This document shows, piece after piece, positions 46,901-59,178 of a stretch of 64,000 nucleotides of DNA. Below the pieces are notes generated by a model. That model ran no database searches and was not told the DNA's origin. It saw nothing but the letters and a program-made list of their open reading frames with translations. Every line of letters begins with the position of its first letter. The stretch's first letter is position 1. The stretch covers positions 1,736,001 through 1,800,000 of the forward strand of contig JAALGY010000033.1 in NCBI GenBank assembly GCA_032358165.1. The letters run 5' to 3'. The DNA comes from Diplosphaera chodatii. Taxonomy: Eukaryota; Chlorophyta; Trebouxiophyceae; Prasiolales; Stichococcaceae. The position numbers and the translations under genes are program-made.

Positions 46901-47736
46901 GGTACATAACTAGAGAAAATCAGTTTGTACTTGTACAAACTTGTTCTTTCGCTTTGCTTATCAAATTTATTTAAAAATTAATTTATTTTCACCAGGGTCT
47001 GCGCGCCCTGCCCGCCACCGCCCAGGTGCGCCCGCCCGCTGACGAGTCTGCAACATGCATCGACATGCCGCCATGGCGTGACTATGGTCATTGCGTTGCA
47101 TGTTGCGCTCTGCAGGTGGCCAAGCAGCAGGGGCAGTACCTGGCAAAGCTGATCCGCGCAGGCATCGTCCCTGGCCAGTTGCCAGAGGGCATTGCGCCGT
47201 TCAAGTACAACCACAAAGGCTCCCTCGCCTATGTCGGTGCGCACGTGTTTGCACGCACAGCAGCGACTACTGCCAAGTAACCTGATTACTCGGTCAACGA
47301 CAACAGCAGGCCACGGCAACACGCACCGTTGATGTACTGCAAGTTCACGGCGCTATCTTATCTGGTGCAGGCCGTGATCGGGCTGTCATGGACGTTCCCG
47401 GCATAGGCCCAATATCGGGACTTTTCGCTGGCATTGCATGGAAGGCGAGATTTCCTGGTCTTTTTTCTCCTGTCACTGGTGTTCCCAATGCGCTTGACAA
47501 CTGATCCAGTATCAGACGACTCATATTGGCGTCATGCCTGGCTGCAGGGCTTCGAGACATATTCGCAGTTCTCTTTCCGAAATTTGTGTCTTGTCAGCTT
47601 GGACTGGGTAAGTTCTGTCATCATGTGGATGCTGCTTGCCCACACCGCTGCTCTATACTACAGGGCAGCACAGACTACTCGTCACTGGTTGCAGGTCCGC
47701 ACAAAGATATTCGGGCGTGATATCAGTCGAGTGTGA
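43932..47736 (+). CDS. type II NAD(P)H dehydrogenase with EF-hand (external NDB type)
   Basis: Single-subunit alternative NAD(P)H:quinone oxidoreductase of the inner mitochondrial membrane or plastid. Exons: 43932-43992, 44096-44187, 44324-44364, 44505-44640, 44754-44807, 44901-45071, 45205-45291, 45425-45552, 45666-45737, 45851-45932, 46041-46166, 46282-46350, 46437-46516, 46611-46737, 46869-46901, 46996-47025, 47116-47236, 47371-47444, 47548-47607, 47695-47736; in phase, 561 residues. Two dinucleotide folds: [15 protein letters not shown] and [29 protein letters not shown] and IAIGDGAT follow. An EF-hand insert (about 350-385) has [14 protein letters not shown] with a complete Ca loop, typical of plant NDB. 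The end [10 protein letters not shown] is the family's. The intron at 47445 has a GC donor. The mitochondrial leader is not evident, so a 5' exon may be missing. Confidence 0.92.
46902..46995 (+). repeat. AT-rich intron with a 9-bp palindrome
   Basis: This NADH dehydrogenase intron is strikingly AT-rich (a run of A and T from about 46964 to 46990) in a GC-rich gene. It contains AGTTTGTAC at 46922-46930 and its exact reverse complement at 46933-46941, separated by two bases. Confidence 0.75.
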
Positions 47737-49147
47737 TTGGCCTGACGTCATGAGAAATACCTATCCATGCCAAAGTTGGAGGAAGCAGCGCCTCCGGAAC
47801 ATTCATTGTATACTATCAGAGTGCGGAATGCACTACGGTATTTGTGCTAATTGTACCGCCACCGCGGCGGCGGATAGATGTTGAACCTCATGGACGGGTA
47901 TCCTTTGCACCAGGCATGTTGTTGCACGCCCATGAAGCACGTGAGTACATCGTGGGGCAGCCAACCGATCCAGCGAAGTGGGAGGGCAGCAACTGTGGAA
48001 TGATGCAACATGGCACCAAGGGGAGTTACTCCCCTTGCATGGCACTCTGTCCTGCATGCGTGTATGCCCCCTGGCATGTCCGGGCAGCGGGTACTGATGT
48101 GCATCTGCAAACTGGGCGAGCTTGCGATGTTGGGCAGTTGCTCCTGTGACTGAACCCCTGTGTGCTAGCGCTCACGAGGAGGTGCCGTTCCGGACTGTTT
48201 AAACCCCTCTTAGAACAGCCAAAATTGCTCAAACGCACCACAGCGCTCCTCAGTGAGATTCTAAACCCTGTATCCATTCCCGCCCTGGAGCACGGCACTG
48301 GAGTGGGCCATTGCCCCTCGAGCCTCAACCCCACCTGCCCTAGCCCCTAACCATGCCCTCTGCACCGCCTAGCTTTCCTTCATGTTATCTGCTCACAGGG
48401 TTTCATCCTAAGTTCAGCGGCAATCTGTGGAACAGTGTGCAGCAGATAGTTAGGTCATCGCGCAACAGTGCTGATCTTTCTAGCAGTCACACGCGATCCA
48501 CGGTGATCGAGGCTGTCGGCAGTTCTGAAGTCGACGTCCAAGCGCTCTTTGAGCATCAGCCTCAGTCACAACGACAATGACGGTCGCAGGCGCACTGAAG
48601 TCTGCAGGAATCTTCTTTGTCGGGCCGCTCCTGCTCTTCATCATCGTTGTGCTCGCCATAGCACTCGTCCAGAAACGATTCGGAATGGCAGACAGCGGCA
48701 CCAAGCATAGAGCGTATGCCAGCGACGATCAGCTGCTGCGTGGCGAGGGCTTATACAGCGGCGCAAGTGCGGCATGCTTATGATGCTGCATCTGAGCTCA
48801 GCTGCCCTCGGTCTTGGCAACATGAATCTCACCTGACTCTGTGATCGTGCTGTTGCAGGCAAATACTTGCGGCAGCGCCCCCAGCAGAGCCAGGTGCACA
48901 GCAGCTGTGGCATGCAGCAACTGTGAGCGTGGCCATGCCGCCTGACCAGCATTGACATGTGCTAAGCAACAATTCGTGGTCATGCTGCAGGGAGTGATGC
49001 GGTGATGCAGCAATATGGCACTCAAAGCTGGAAGCACACCAGCAGCAGGGCAGACAGCAGGTGGATGAGGACCAGAACACGCTGCACGGTATCCCAGCTA
49101 CGATGACCAGGTGGGAATAATCAGCGAAGCCGCAGATGTACAAGATG
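47737..49147. other. convergent intergenic region of 1.4 kb
   Basis: Lies between two stops that face each other: the NADH dehydrogenase and beta-mannosidase. Apart from the 68-codon membrane ORF at 48577-48783 and an overlapping 75-codon frame at 48353-48580, no coding signal was seen. No tRNA or repeat was recognised. Confidence 0.4.
48577..48783 (+). CDS. small single-helix membrane protein (68 aa), hypothetical
   Basis: ATG 48577 to stop 48781-48783. One strong hydrophobic segment (IFFVGPLLLFIIVVLAIALV, about residues 12-31) is followed by the basic boundary QKR and a polar tail. That order fits a single-pass membrane protein. There is no known family. It stands alone in a 1.4-kb convergent gap, so it may be a small independent gene or an exon. 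Confidence 0.35.
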   Translation: MTVAGALKSAGIFFVGPLLLFIIVVLAIALVQKRFGMADSGTKHRAYASDDQLLRGEGLYSGASAACL

Positions 49148-52100
49148 TCAGACAGCTGATGCCGCATGATGCATCGACATGATGCTGAGGCTTTGCTGCA
49201 GCTCGGCGGCTGCCACCTCGCCCGCCGCAGCAATGAAGTTCACTGCCAGGGGCTCCCAGGGCAGCACCAGCACCGCATTGTCACTGAAGCGGCCCGCAAG
49301 TGGCGTCTCTAGTGCCACACACGCTGCAACCGCCTGGCTGCGCAGCTGGAAGGTCACCTCGCTGGGGGACACCTGGCAGCAGACCCATGTCATCAGCATG
49401 AGCTCGTAACCTGAGTCGTATGCCAGCTTTTCAGGCATCAACACATCCCTAGCGGCACATGTAGGCCACGCATCGACAATGACACATCAGTTTGTTGGTT
49501 GCTGATCATAGAACCATAGTGTAGCTCTCAAGCAGCTTGTTTGAAGCCACAATCCAGTCATCGCGAGCTGCTGCCATCACCTGCTCAAAGTCGGTGGCCG
49601 ACAAGTCTGGGTCCCGCATGGCCGCATCCCTGAACTCGGAGAGGTGCACCTCGCTGCAGCTGCTGCAGGCGCCGTTACTGCCGCCGTCTGCCGGCGCCGC
49701 GCTTGCTGTGATGCGCAGCAACGCCCCTGCACTGGTGGTTTGCACCTTGACACATGGATAACTTGGACATAGTCTTGCATATTGTTGCTGCTGGGTGGGT
49801 GCAATCCAAAGGTGAATGTGGGCACCTGTCCGGGTAAGATTGTGGGGCTGCAGCAGGGCATCAATGCTGTGGTGCGCCACCACTTTGCTGCCCAGCGCTG
49901 AAAGGCTGAAGGTTCGCTGCTCGCTGCCGGGCAGCGGCTGGGTGGCAGTCCAGGGGATGACCTCCACCTGCCACGCACCTGCCATGCGGGCAGCAAGCAG
50001 CAGCTGTCATCAGGTGGGACAGACTGCACCCTTCCTTGCACCGGCCCATTCGGTGTGGCCGTCGAGCCCAGTATGGTTGATCGTACTGCCTGCCGGCGTG
50101 TCGCACCTTCAATGTCACTGTTGATGTCACTGGTGATGTGAATATGTACATCGCCGCCCTCATCCAGCTCTGCTGACACCATCAGGGGCGCAAAGAAGCG
50201 CTTGGCGGCATGATGCAGCAGCTTCCAGCTGCCGTCATAGTTTATGCTGCTCCAGGATGGCCCCGCCCTGCCACCAGACGAAGCTTTCGTCATGTATGCA
50301 TTGTCGCGGAAGCCACAGCAAAACAATCCAAATGCAGCAAGATTGCTCACTGAATGTGACAATTGAAGCTCTGCAGAGTGGCGGGCCTGCTACTTTAAAG
50401 CCTTGCGCATGGCCATGCAACTTTGTCTCCAGCGCACCAGATGTCATTGTGCTGCCAGTAGAGGATGCCCATGGTGCGAGCATCAGGCTCATGTTTGATG
50501 CGGCGCCAGTGGCGAACTGCAGTATCATATGCCAGGGCCTGCTGCACTTGGGTAAGGTAGACCCAACGCCGGAAGGCCCTGCAAGAAGCAAACCCAGTGT
50601 GCCGTTAATGCTCTGATGTGCATGGACAATAAGGGGCATGATGCTGAGGTGTTGCCGTCGTAACATGTGGAACTCACAGCTACATGTAGCACGCAACAAG
50701 TTTCTAGGGTGTTGGAGGCACTAGTCATGCGAGGGCATACTGCTTAGTTGGCTCCAGCGCATCTCCCAGGTCGAAATGGCGCTTGAGCTGGTCTAGCAGC
50801 TCTTGCTGCCCATTGGGATGCCGCTGCCTGCAGGGAGCAATGTTGCTGCCATCTAACAAGCGATGCGGACTCATGCGCGGTGAGTTTTCACAACTGTGTT
50901 TTGGCTGAAGCCCTACAGGAGTGCCTGTGCTTGCAAGAGTGCAGGTGTTCCTGTGTAAAAGCCTACAATGACATACCCCTACATCCCCAAGCCATCGCAG
51001 CAGCAGGCCGTACAATCTGGCAACTTGCACACAGGAGTAGCGATCGAATAATCTTGCCTGTGCTGCGACATTTTGGAGTCCCATGCCCAGTCCTCGCTGG
51101 ATGTCTGTGTGCTGTAGCACGGGAAGCTGGGGAAGCTTTGAAAGCCAAACTCACTCACAAACCTGCACACGCAGCACCCAGCAGAGGTGACAAAGGTTTC
51201 AACGTCATCTGTGCTTTCCGTGTGTATCATACGGCAGGTGACAAGCACGCACTTGGAGCGTGGGTATGTGCTGGGCGAAAAGGCATCATCAGCATAGTTG
51301 TAGTAGTGTCCGTCGCCATATCTTGAATCATTCGTCTGACCCCACCTGCACCGCAGGAGTGGTCCACATCAGCGCATGACGTTTATGAACACTATGGCCT
51401 GCATGTGTGGCTAACGCAGGTATCACACGCACCGCTTCACATAGGGATCTGACGAGTGCAGGCCATTGCTTGGGCTGCCATCGACATAGATGTCAGGGCC
51501 GACGAGTTGCAGGGCCGGCCGCACAGTGTTCACGAACAGCTCTGTGTAGTCGACTGCATATCTGCATTGACAGCGACATGGCTGGTAACCAGGTTCTCGG
51601 ACTGTATGTACACCTGCAAAGGCCATGTGCAGCCATCTTGTGCAAGGTGCATGATCTGTTCCGAAGTCAAGCAAAGCACAGCTTACAAGCTGGGGTTGGT
51701 GCGGGATTGCTCGAACCAGTCGAAGGAGTTCTCCACCTCATTGTTTCCCCCGAGAACCAGCACCGAGGCGTGCCCCGCCAGCCGGAACATCTGCTGCTGC
51801 ACCTCCGCCGCCACCTGTGCACCGGCCACAGGCTGTGTAGAGCATTGCGGAGGAGGGCATATTGTGGCAAGCGGACTATCTGTGCAGATGTGCCTGAGAT
51901 GCAGAGTCAGGTTGTCAACACATGACGTGTTGAAGCGCACATTTGCGAGGAACCCTGCATCTCTTGGATATACAGCACACCCTGCAATGTGCCTTTGAAT
52001 GTCAATTTGATCGAATCAACCAGCAAGGGACCGACAGAAACACACTAGTGTGCATGCAGGCGGAAGGATTGTGCGCACCAAACATCAGCTCAAGCCACAT

Positions 52101-54295
52101 CAGCATGCCAGCTTCATCGCATGCCTTCATCAGGGCGTCCGAAGGGTAGTGTCCGCCTGACAAGAAAAGGCAGGGGTCCTTGGACGTCTGCCAGCACCAT
52201 TATTGCCAGGCTAATGCAGATAGGGTGCGCACCTCCCCAGATGCGAATGGTGTTCATATGTACTGCCACCGCATCACGGACTAGAGCGCGCTCTTGCTCG
52301 GGTGTTTCCCGCCCCCGAAACACATTGCAGGGAATGACATTTGAGCCTGCGCAATATCATGCTCGGTGTGGCATGCAAGCACCAAGTTCGATACAACTCA
52401 GAGGACGAGTGCTGTGCAGTGCAACAGTAAGTGCATGCAAGGCAGCCAGGCGTCCTACCTTTGACAAAAATCGGTGTGCCATTGACCCTGAAGAAGAAGG
52501 TCTCGCCCTCGTGGCCGTCTGCCAGCGGTTCCCGCACCAGCTCGACTTCCTTGAAGCCGATCCGTTTGGACACTGAGGACGCCACCCCGCCTGTGCTGCC
52601 ATCGTCTGCTGTGTGCTCCGGCGTGAATGTCACCTGCAAAGCAGATGGAGCGCTATGTCATGAACGACCAGTGTGCGTGTGATCCTCATTTGTGGCGCGA
52701 GCACTCGATCAACAACCAGCGATGCCATGCGACGACGAACGAGCATGCCATTGTTGCGCCAACCTGCAGCTCATGCAGCCGGGGCCTGCCGTATCCGAGT
52801 GGCCACCACCGCTCGATGCCGGCGCCCACGCACACCTGCAGGCCCAGGCAAGTCTGCTGAACGACTGCGGACATGGCAGGCAGCCTGCATGAACCGCACA
52901 ATACTGCATCACTGTACACTCGCTGTACACAGTGCGCTGCGCTGTGTCACCCTGGCGGAGACGAAGTGGGTGCCGGCCGCTGGCAGCCTGACAGGCACGG
53001 TGGCTTCCGCTCCGCAGCCGGGCAGCCGAGCCTGCAGCATGCCGCCGGCGCCATGCGCAGCGCACTGCACCGCCGCAATCACTTCGAGGTCCACGGTGCC
53101 ATCGGGTTGCCAGTGCTGCCGCGTGGTGGCGCCTGCGGCGTGGACCGCAGCAACTCACTCCTGCAGGTGCCTTGCAGTGCTGCGGAACTGCAACGGCAGG
53201 GTTACCATCAAACAATTGCTGCGTGCTCACCAGTCAAGTGCGCATGGCTGTATGCATGTAGTTCTACACGACCGGAGATGCCGGCTGGTGAGAAGCATGG
53301 ACCCCTGCATGGTAGCTGACGAGTGAAGCGCTGCTGATGGCCAGACACCGGCGGGAGTCAATGCGCAGTACTGCAAGCATGAGCTTAAAGAGCGACGAGC
53401 GCACCAGTCCCAGCCAGCGTCACAGGCTGGCTTCCGCAGCCAGCTGTAGTTGGCAGCCATACCCGGCCCCTGCCAACGTGCAGGTCACTGTTATTGAGTG
53501 CCGATGCGCGCAGGTTGCCACTGTCGGATGGAATGACTTGAGGCTTGCAGCACGCCCAGGTGTGCATGGTGAGAGCGCTGCAGACCTGCACCGACGGCAC
53601 GACGTAGGTTGAAGACTGAGCTCTGCGCTCTGCCTCTGGCATGGCTGGATGAAAGGTGATGCTGAGGGTGTTGCCACCGGTGCGCAGCCGGCCGCGCACC
53701 GGGATGCGGTATTCCCTGCAGATTCCCAATGATGTTGCATGCGCTGTGATCGGTGCAGGAGCTTGATGACATGTGTTCGGTACAAGAGCCTGATGATATG
53801 CTACGGCAATCAAGACTCAAGTACGCGTCCCTTCACGTACCGAAACGCGTTGTCGGTGTTCAGCAGGTGCTCGCCATTGAGCTCGATGTCCGCCACAGTG
53901 TCAATGCCGCCGAGCAGCAGATCCGCGCAAGTCTGCTTCAGCAGGCTATCTTGAATATCGAAGGTTGTTTCGAACGTCCAAGTCTGCAGCGCCACCCACC
54001 GCAACTCATCCTCGTTGTACCTGCACAGGCATGGAACGATCAACACCGCAGGGGCATCGCCTGCATGCACGCCCACCGACGACACGCACATGATGGAAGG
54101 TTGAATATGGTTCGCTTGATACTGCAAAGGAAGGAGGGGAAGGAAGGACAACCTGTATAATGGATCAGGCACGACTCCTGCATCCTGTAGCGCCTGCAAT
54201 GCATGCACCGGCACCACCACATGCAGGTCTTTGTGCTTTCCACCCGTCAGGCGCCAGCCGTCGCCCGTCAGTTCAACAACCGTGACAGGCGACAT
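49148..54295 (-). CDS. MANBA: beta-mannosidase (glycoside hydrolase family 2)
   Basis: Releases mannose from beta-linked ends of glycans. Verified 5' exons: 54153-54295, 53841-54020, 53586-53715, then one starting at 53469. Further exons run down to the stop at 49148; their edges are approximate. Sequence in order: [117 protein letters not shown] with the acid/base Glu, [14 protein letters not shown] with the nucleophile Glu, [32 protein letters not shown], and the C-terminal sheet domain ending [15 protein letters not shown]. Both catalytic glutamates are present. No clear signal peptide is seen at ATG 54295; in-frame ATGs upstream could add one. The WDW region reads on without an intron ([12 protein letters not shown] insert), which is odd. 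Confidence 0.88.
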
Positions 54296-54497
54296 ACTTG
54301 CAGACGCAGTATGCTGGCATCTTTGCCCCGAGCCGGCCTGTTTGGGCCATCTCATGTGGACATGTGCAGATCTGGAGACCCCGTGACGGGCACGGACTTT
54401 GCCCCTGCACCTTGGTTGCAACCTGGAGCATCGTTGCTCATTTCATGTTGCCATCTCTGCCCTGATGCGCCAACAGGCACCTGTGGGCTCACTGGCG
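54296..54497. promoter_or_regulatory. shared divergent promoter of beta-mannosidase and ArfGAP
   Basis: Only 202 bp separate the two starts, so the promoters must overlap. Both frames remain open for some distance upstream of the chosen ATGs. No named element was recognised. Confidence 0.4.
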
Positions 54498-57482
54498 ATG
54501 TCCGACGCTTCAGCGACGGCGCTGGAGCGCGACACCGTGTTTCGCAAATTGAGATCGAAGCCGGAGAACAAGGCATGTCTCATACAACTACTGGTGTTAC
54601 AGCTCGCTGTCAGTCTGTGCGATTGATGTATGCTACAGTCGTGGTGCTGCTGCGACCGCTTCCGACTCATGGGGGAAACGGACGACGTTGTTGGCTGTCC
54701 ATAGCCTGCGATGGTAGTGCCCAAACAGCGTACAATTCATATGCAGCTGCAGTCAGACACCTCGCGTGGCTGCTGAGTTTTTTGTATGTACTGTAGGTCT
54801 GTTTCGACTGCCCCGCCAAGAACCCTACCTGGGCATCGGTGCCGTATGGCGTCTTCATCTGTCTCGCTTGTGCCGGCGTGCACAGGTCGCTGGGCGTGCA
54901 CCTCACCTTTGTAAGGTGACCTACCGCCACCCAGGGTGCACACAGTTGTGAGGACGCCACTATGCCGTGCCTGGGTCCGGCGTGAGGCGGACCACAGGGC
55001 GCATTTGAGTGTGCTGTGGCATCATGGGACTGCTTTGTGGCTGCAGGTCCACAACGCTGGACACATGGACGGAGGACCAGCTGCGGGTGAGTGCCATCGT
55101 TGTCTCACTGCTGCATGTGCAGACAGCTATAATAGTTATGCCTCACCTGCAGGTGCAGCACAGTTATCACTCTCATTATAGAGGTCGTTTATAAGAGGGC
55201 TTTTGTTGCAACAGCTCGCGATGCTGGGCGGCAACCAGCGTGCACGCCAATTCTTCAAGCAGCACGGCTGGTACGAACTGGGCGCTGATAAGATTGAGGC
55301 CAAGTACACCTCACGTGCCGCGGTGCTGTACAAGGTGCGGCTCCAGCATCATGGAACTCTTGTTGCTTCCTGACCCACATGCATGGCCACCCTCTGGACA
55401 AGGATGCAGATGACAGCCGTGAACTCTGCCTCAGTGAAGGTCACAAGCTGTACAGCCTACACAAGGCGGCGTGATGCCGATTGCACTTCCTTGTAATTTT
55501 TTTGTAGTCCGCCCCTCAGTCCTGCTTGGTGGTGATCGAGTGTCTTGGGTTGACCTCAGGCGGCGCTGGACAAGGACTTGCAGCGAGTGAATTCCAATCT
55601 GGCGGCGCTGCCATCGTCGCCCACCGCTGCACAGGCCGCCAAGCAGGGCATCGACCTCCTGGCCGCAACGGTGCGGCATGCTATGCATGCACTGCCTGCA
55701 AGTACTGTTGGTGCATCCTACACCGGCCAGAAGACAGTCCTGACTCCACACGGCATCCAGGTCAGCTAGCCAGCACATGCGTGACACCATCTGCAGGTGG
55801 AGGCCGACAAGAACGGCACCGCCACAGCTGCCGCTGCAGGGCCCACCTCTGCAGCATCGAGCGGGGTGCCGCAGACGCCCACATCTGATGCCAACTCCTC
55901 TGCCTCGGCGCCCAACGACTCCAACAGCGCAGCCGCCGCGGCAGCAGGTGCTTGCCATTTGGTCGTGCGGAGCATCTAGCATGCAGCGTCGACAAGGCCA
56001 GAGAGGCGCAGGATCGGTGATGTGACGGTTTGGGACATGCCCGCTGATATGCAGGGTCCAGCACAGCTGCGGCGCCAAAGCCGCGGCCTGCGGCGCGGCC
56101 GGCGATGGGCGCCAAAAAGCCGCTGATCTCGAGGAAGCCGGTGGGCAAGACTGGTGGTGGTCTTGGCATCAAGAAGATGACCACCAAGGTGCCACATACC
56201 CGCCACTCTCATGCGTCTGTGCTGCCAGGCTCCACAGGGCACTGTTTTGTCCGCACAGAAACTGCACGAACGATTGCAATGTAGTGCCTGTGATCATTTC
56301 GTGTTCTGTTCACAGGTGGACGACAGTTTGTTCGACCAGAAGCCGCAGGAGGCCCCGCCACCGCTGCCACTAGGCACCAGCACCGCCGCACAGGAGGCTG
56401 AGAAGCCTGGTGCGTGTGCGCAACGACTGATGCATCACGAGCACTCAGTCACGCACCCCGAAGCCAGCCTCCATACCCTACTCCGCATGCATGCGCGCTA
56501 GTATTCGGACAACAAGCAGCCATCTTACCGGCATGCAACCTGCTGCATGCTGCAGCGGCGGGCCCCAGCCGCTTCGCCTTCAGCGCGGCGGTGGAGGAGG
56601 AGCAGCCCAAGCCCAGCGCCGTGCAGCGGGGCAAGGATGGCCACATCTCCCTGGGCGGCGGCGCTGCTGACTTCTTCTCCGACCCCATGGCCGGCGCCGC
56701 GCCCGCCAAGTCCCGCCGGTAGGGTTTCGAGTTACTGTTATTGCACATCCTCATCCGGAGGTCTTGCGCCCCGGTTCTGCGCATGCAGTCGAGCACCTAG
56801 CAGGGGTCGGGAAGCATACCTTTTGGTTTTGCACGGTTGCAGGGCAGCAGCAGGCGCACAGGCCCCAGCGCCAGCAGGCGACAACAAGGCGCAGGAGCGC
56901 TTCGGGTCAGCCAAATCCATTTCCTCTGCGCAGTTCAACGACCAGGTTCGACTGGCATGTGGGTTCACATGCTTCGAGGTGCAGCACTAAAGAGGTCAAT
57001 AGGCTTTCGGTCAGCAAATGTCTGTGGGCATGGCAATCATGCCAATCGTTTCCCCTTTGGCACGCAGGACCAGGGCGTGCCAGAGTACGAGAAGCAGGCG
57101 CGTCTGTCACGCTTCCAGGGGTCGCAGGCCATCTCGTCATCGGATTACTTTGGGCGGGAGGATGGCGGTGGTCCGCGCGGCGGCGGGGGCGGCGGCGGCG
57201 GCGGCGGCGGGGGCGCCAACGGCGCTGACTTCGATGTCACAGCAAGCGAGCTCATGAACAAGCTGTCTTTCCAGGTGACCAGAGCATCAGGACAGCTGAT
57301 GCCACAAGATGGCCTGTCTGCCATAGCGCACCTGTTGGGGGACAACACTGACGTATAACCTGTGCAAATGGCTGTAGGCCAAGCAGGACATGGCGCAGCT
57401 GAAGAACATTGCAGGCAGCGCAAGCCGCAAGGTCGGCGAGATGGCTTCCAGTTTCCTGAAGGACCTGCAGGGCGGCTACTGA
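54498..57482 (+). CDS. ADP-ribosylation factor GTPase-activating protein (ArfGAP2/3, plant AGD8-10 type)
   Basis: Stimulates GTP hydrolysis by Arf1 in COPI vesicle traffic at the Golgi. Exons: 54498-54572, 54797-54915, 55047-55086, 55215-55334, 55560-55670, 55797-55947, 56055-56188, 56316-56409, 56556-56718, 56843-56945, 57068-57274, 57378-57482; in phase, 473 residues. The zinc finger is [11 protein letters not shown] then [14 protein letters not shown], with the catalytic Arg in [18 protein letters not shown] and [15 protein letters not shown] follow. The C-terminal half has [31 protein letters not shown] and SSSDYFGRE, like the ISS and glo3-type motifs of ArfGAP2/3. A run of Gly (57183-57213) sits before the last helix. 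The intron at 54573 has a GC donor. TGTAA at 57665-57669 may be the poly(A) signal. Confidence 0.93.
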
Positions 57483-58244
57483 CGTCACACATGAAGGGGA
57501 TCCACATACAAAGACGGCCGCCGCCAGCATTGCTCTGCTGCTGCGACGACCTGCAGGCTTCAGTAGATGAGCATGCCGGACAGCCTTCAGCGGACACTTG
57601 CGTATTGACATGGGGCCAAAGTGGTTTGCTGAAGACTGTGTATGCAGAGAATGAGGACATCTGTTGTAAGTTGCTGATGTGCAAGTAGCAGCCATACACA
57701 AAGCTTGCATTGTCACTGATACAGTATCATTGGCCAGCATGGGCTGTGCCGCATCGTACACTTTACACGCACTTGAGCAGTGGCGTCCGCCAGCAGATAG
57801 GTTATTACTGCCTGCTTGCTGTATGCAGCGGGTATCATGATACGCTTGTACATGTCCCTTTGCCCGGTGTACTGTTTTTCCCGAGGACTCGGCCATGCTG
57901 CTGCTACCTTACTGACGACGACGGGCTGATGCCCTGAGCTATATGACCTTGTGCTCGCAGCCGTACCCTGAGCAAGCAGCTGCACGCCCTACGTCCTGCT
58001 GCCAGGTCCTGGCACCCTCGGCCTGGGAACCCGTCACAGATGCCAATGCCGTGTTAACCGCCGTCCAGGTTCAGAAATTCTTCAGGACCAGCAGACTGCA
58101 CGCGTGACTGTACTGTATCGTCAAGCGACGCTGACAAGGATCATCAAAGCCGCACAAGTGTAATTGGCCATCCCTGGTGCGCACTCCACATGCTCGGAGA
58201 GTAGATGCTGCAGACCCAGTCAGTTGACTGAGTAACGTGACGCG
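57483..58244. other. 3' region of ArfGAP and promoter of MPC1
   Basis: 762 bp between two genes on the same strand. It holds a TGTAA at 57665-57669. Open frames on either strand show no family resemblance. Confidence 0.4.
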
Positions 58245-59013
58245 ATGGCAGCCAAGGGCATTGGCCCTCAGCTGAAGGCGTTCATCAACTCTCCAACTGG
58301 GCCAAGGACGACACACTTCTGGTGGGTTAACCGCACCCACGGCCTCGCCCTGCTATGCGTCTGACGGGTGGCACGCTGCTTCCTGGCCGTGTCCCCGGAC
58401 TTCTGACTCATCTGCTGAACTCTGCTACTGCAGGGGACCGGTGGCGAACTGGGGTGTGTTCCTGGGCCGCTTTGCACTGCTTCCCAGCGGCATCTGCAAT
58501 ACCATGCTGGTTGCACGACCAGTCTAGACTTCCTTGCTGGATATATGATCGTTGATTGTGGTATGCGCAGGCTTTGTGGCAGCAGGCATTGCAGATAGCA
58601 GCAACCCAGCAGAGGTGGGCTGCATTTCGGGACAACACACAACAATTTTTCAGCAAGCGCATGCTCATGCCGGCTATACTCGCAGCCCCTGATGCATCTG
58701 AGTGTATGCTTTGCTCACTGTCCGCGCGCTTCCTTTTCTTGCAGAAAATCTCAGGCAATATGACGGGGGCTATGTGCGTGTACTCGGCGCTCTTCATGCG
58801 CTTCGCCTTGGCCATTCAACCAAAAAATTACCTGCTGTTCGCGTGAGTATTCATTCGGTCGAGTCTGCAGGTGCTGCTGAAAGATGATACTGCATCACGT
58901 CAACACGCTTATGCATGGCTGAATTGTGCTTCTGCAGGTGCCATGCAACCAATGAGGTTGTGCAGCTCAATCTCTTGCGGCGGTGGTATGGTGGGGCACC
59001 AGCAACGACATGA
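58245..59013 (+). CDS. MPC1: mitochondrial pyruvate carrier subunit 1
   Basis: Small inner-membrane protein that, with MPC2, carries pyruvate into mitochondria. Exons: 58245-58321, 58434-58453, 58571-58614, 58745-58842, 58938-59013; in phase, 104 residues, the usual MPC1 length. [20 protein letters not shown], then [40 protein letters not shown] and [20 protein letters not shown] are the family's features in order. Exon 2 is only 20 nt. No leader is present, as is normal for this family. An MPC2 partner is not in the window. Confidence 0.95.
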
Positions 59014-59178
59014 TTGCATTGGCTGTCCCAGACAGAGCTTCAAGGTTTAGTTCCATCGGCATCTGTGTGAACAAGCACACTTGCAGATGGCTGGCGGTTG
59101 AAATTGGTGGTTTGGCACAATCGCGTCTCGGCACATACTCGCACCAAATGCTGCATGCGTTAGTCGCTGCAAGTGCTG

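Noticed and set aside
49577..50362. Minus frame of 261 codons overlapping beta-mannosidase
   Set aside because: Mixes two frames across introns; the real exons are the [14 protein letters not shown] and [11 protein letters not shown] stretches.
57178..57215. GGC repeat in the ArfGAP gene as a possible mobile or unstable element
   Set aside because: It is in frame and codes a glycine run in the linker before the last helix, as is common in GC-rich algae.
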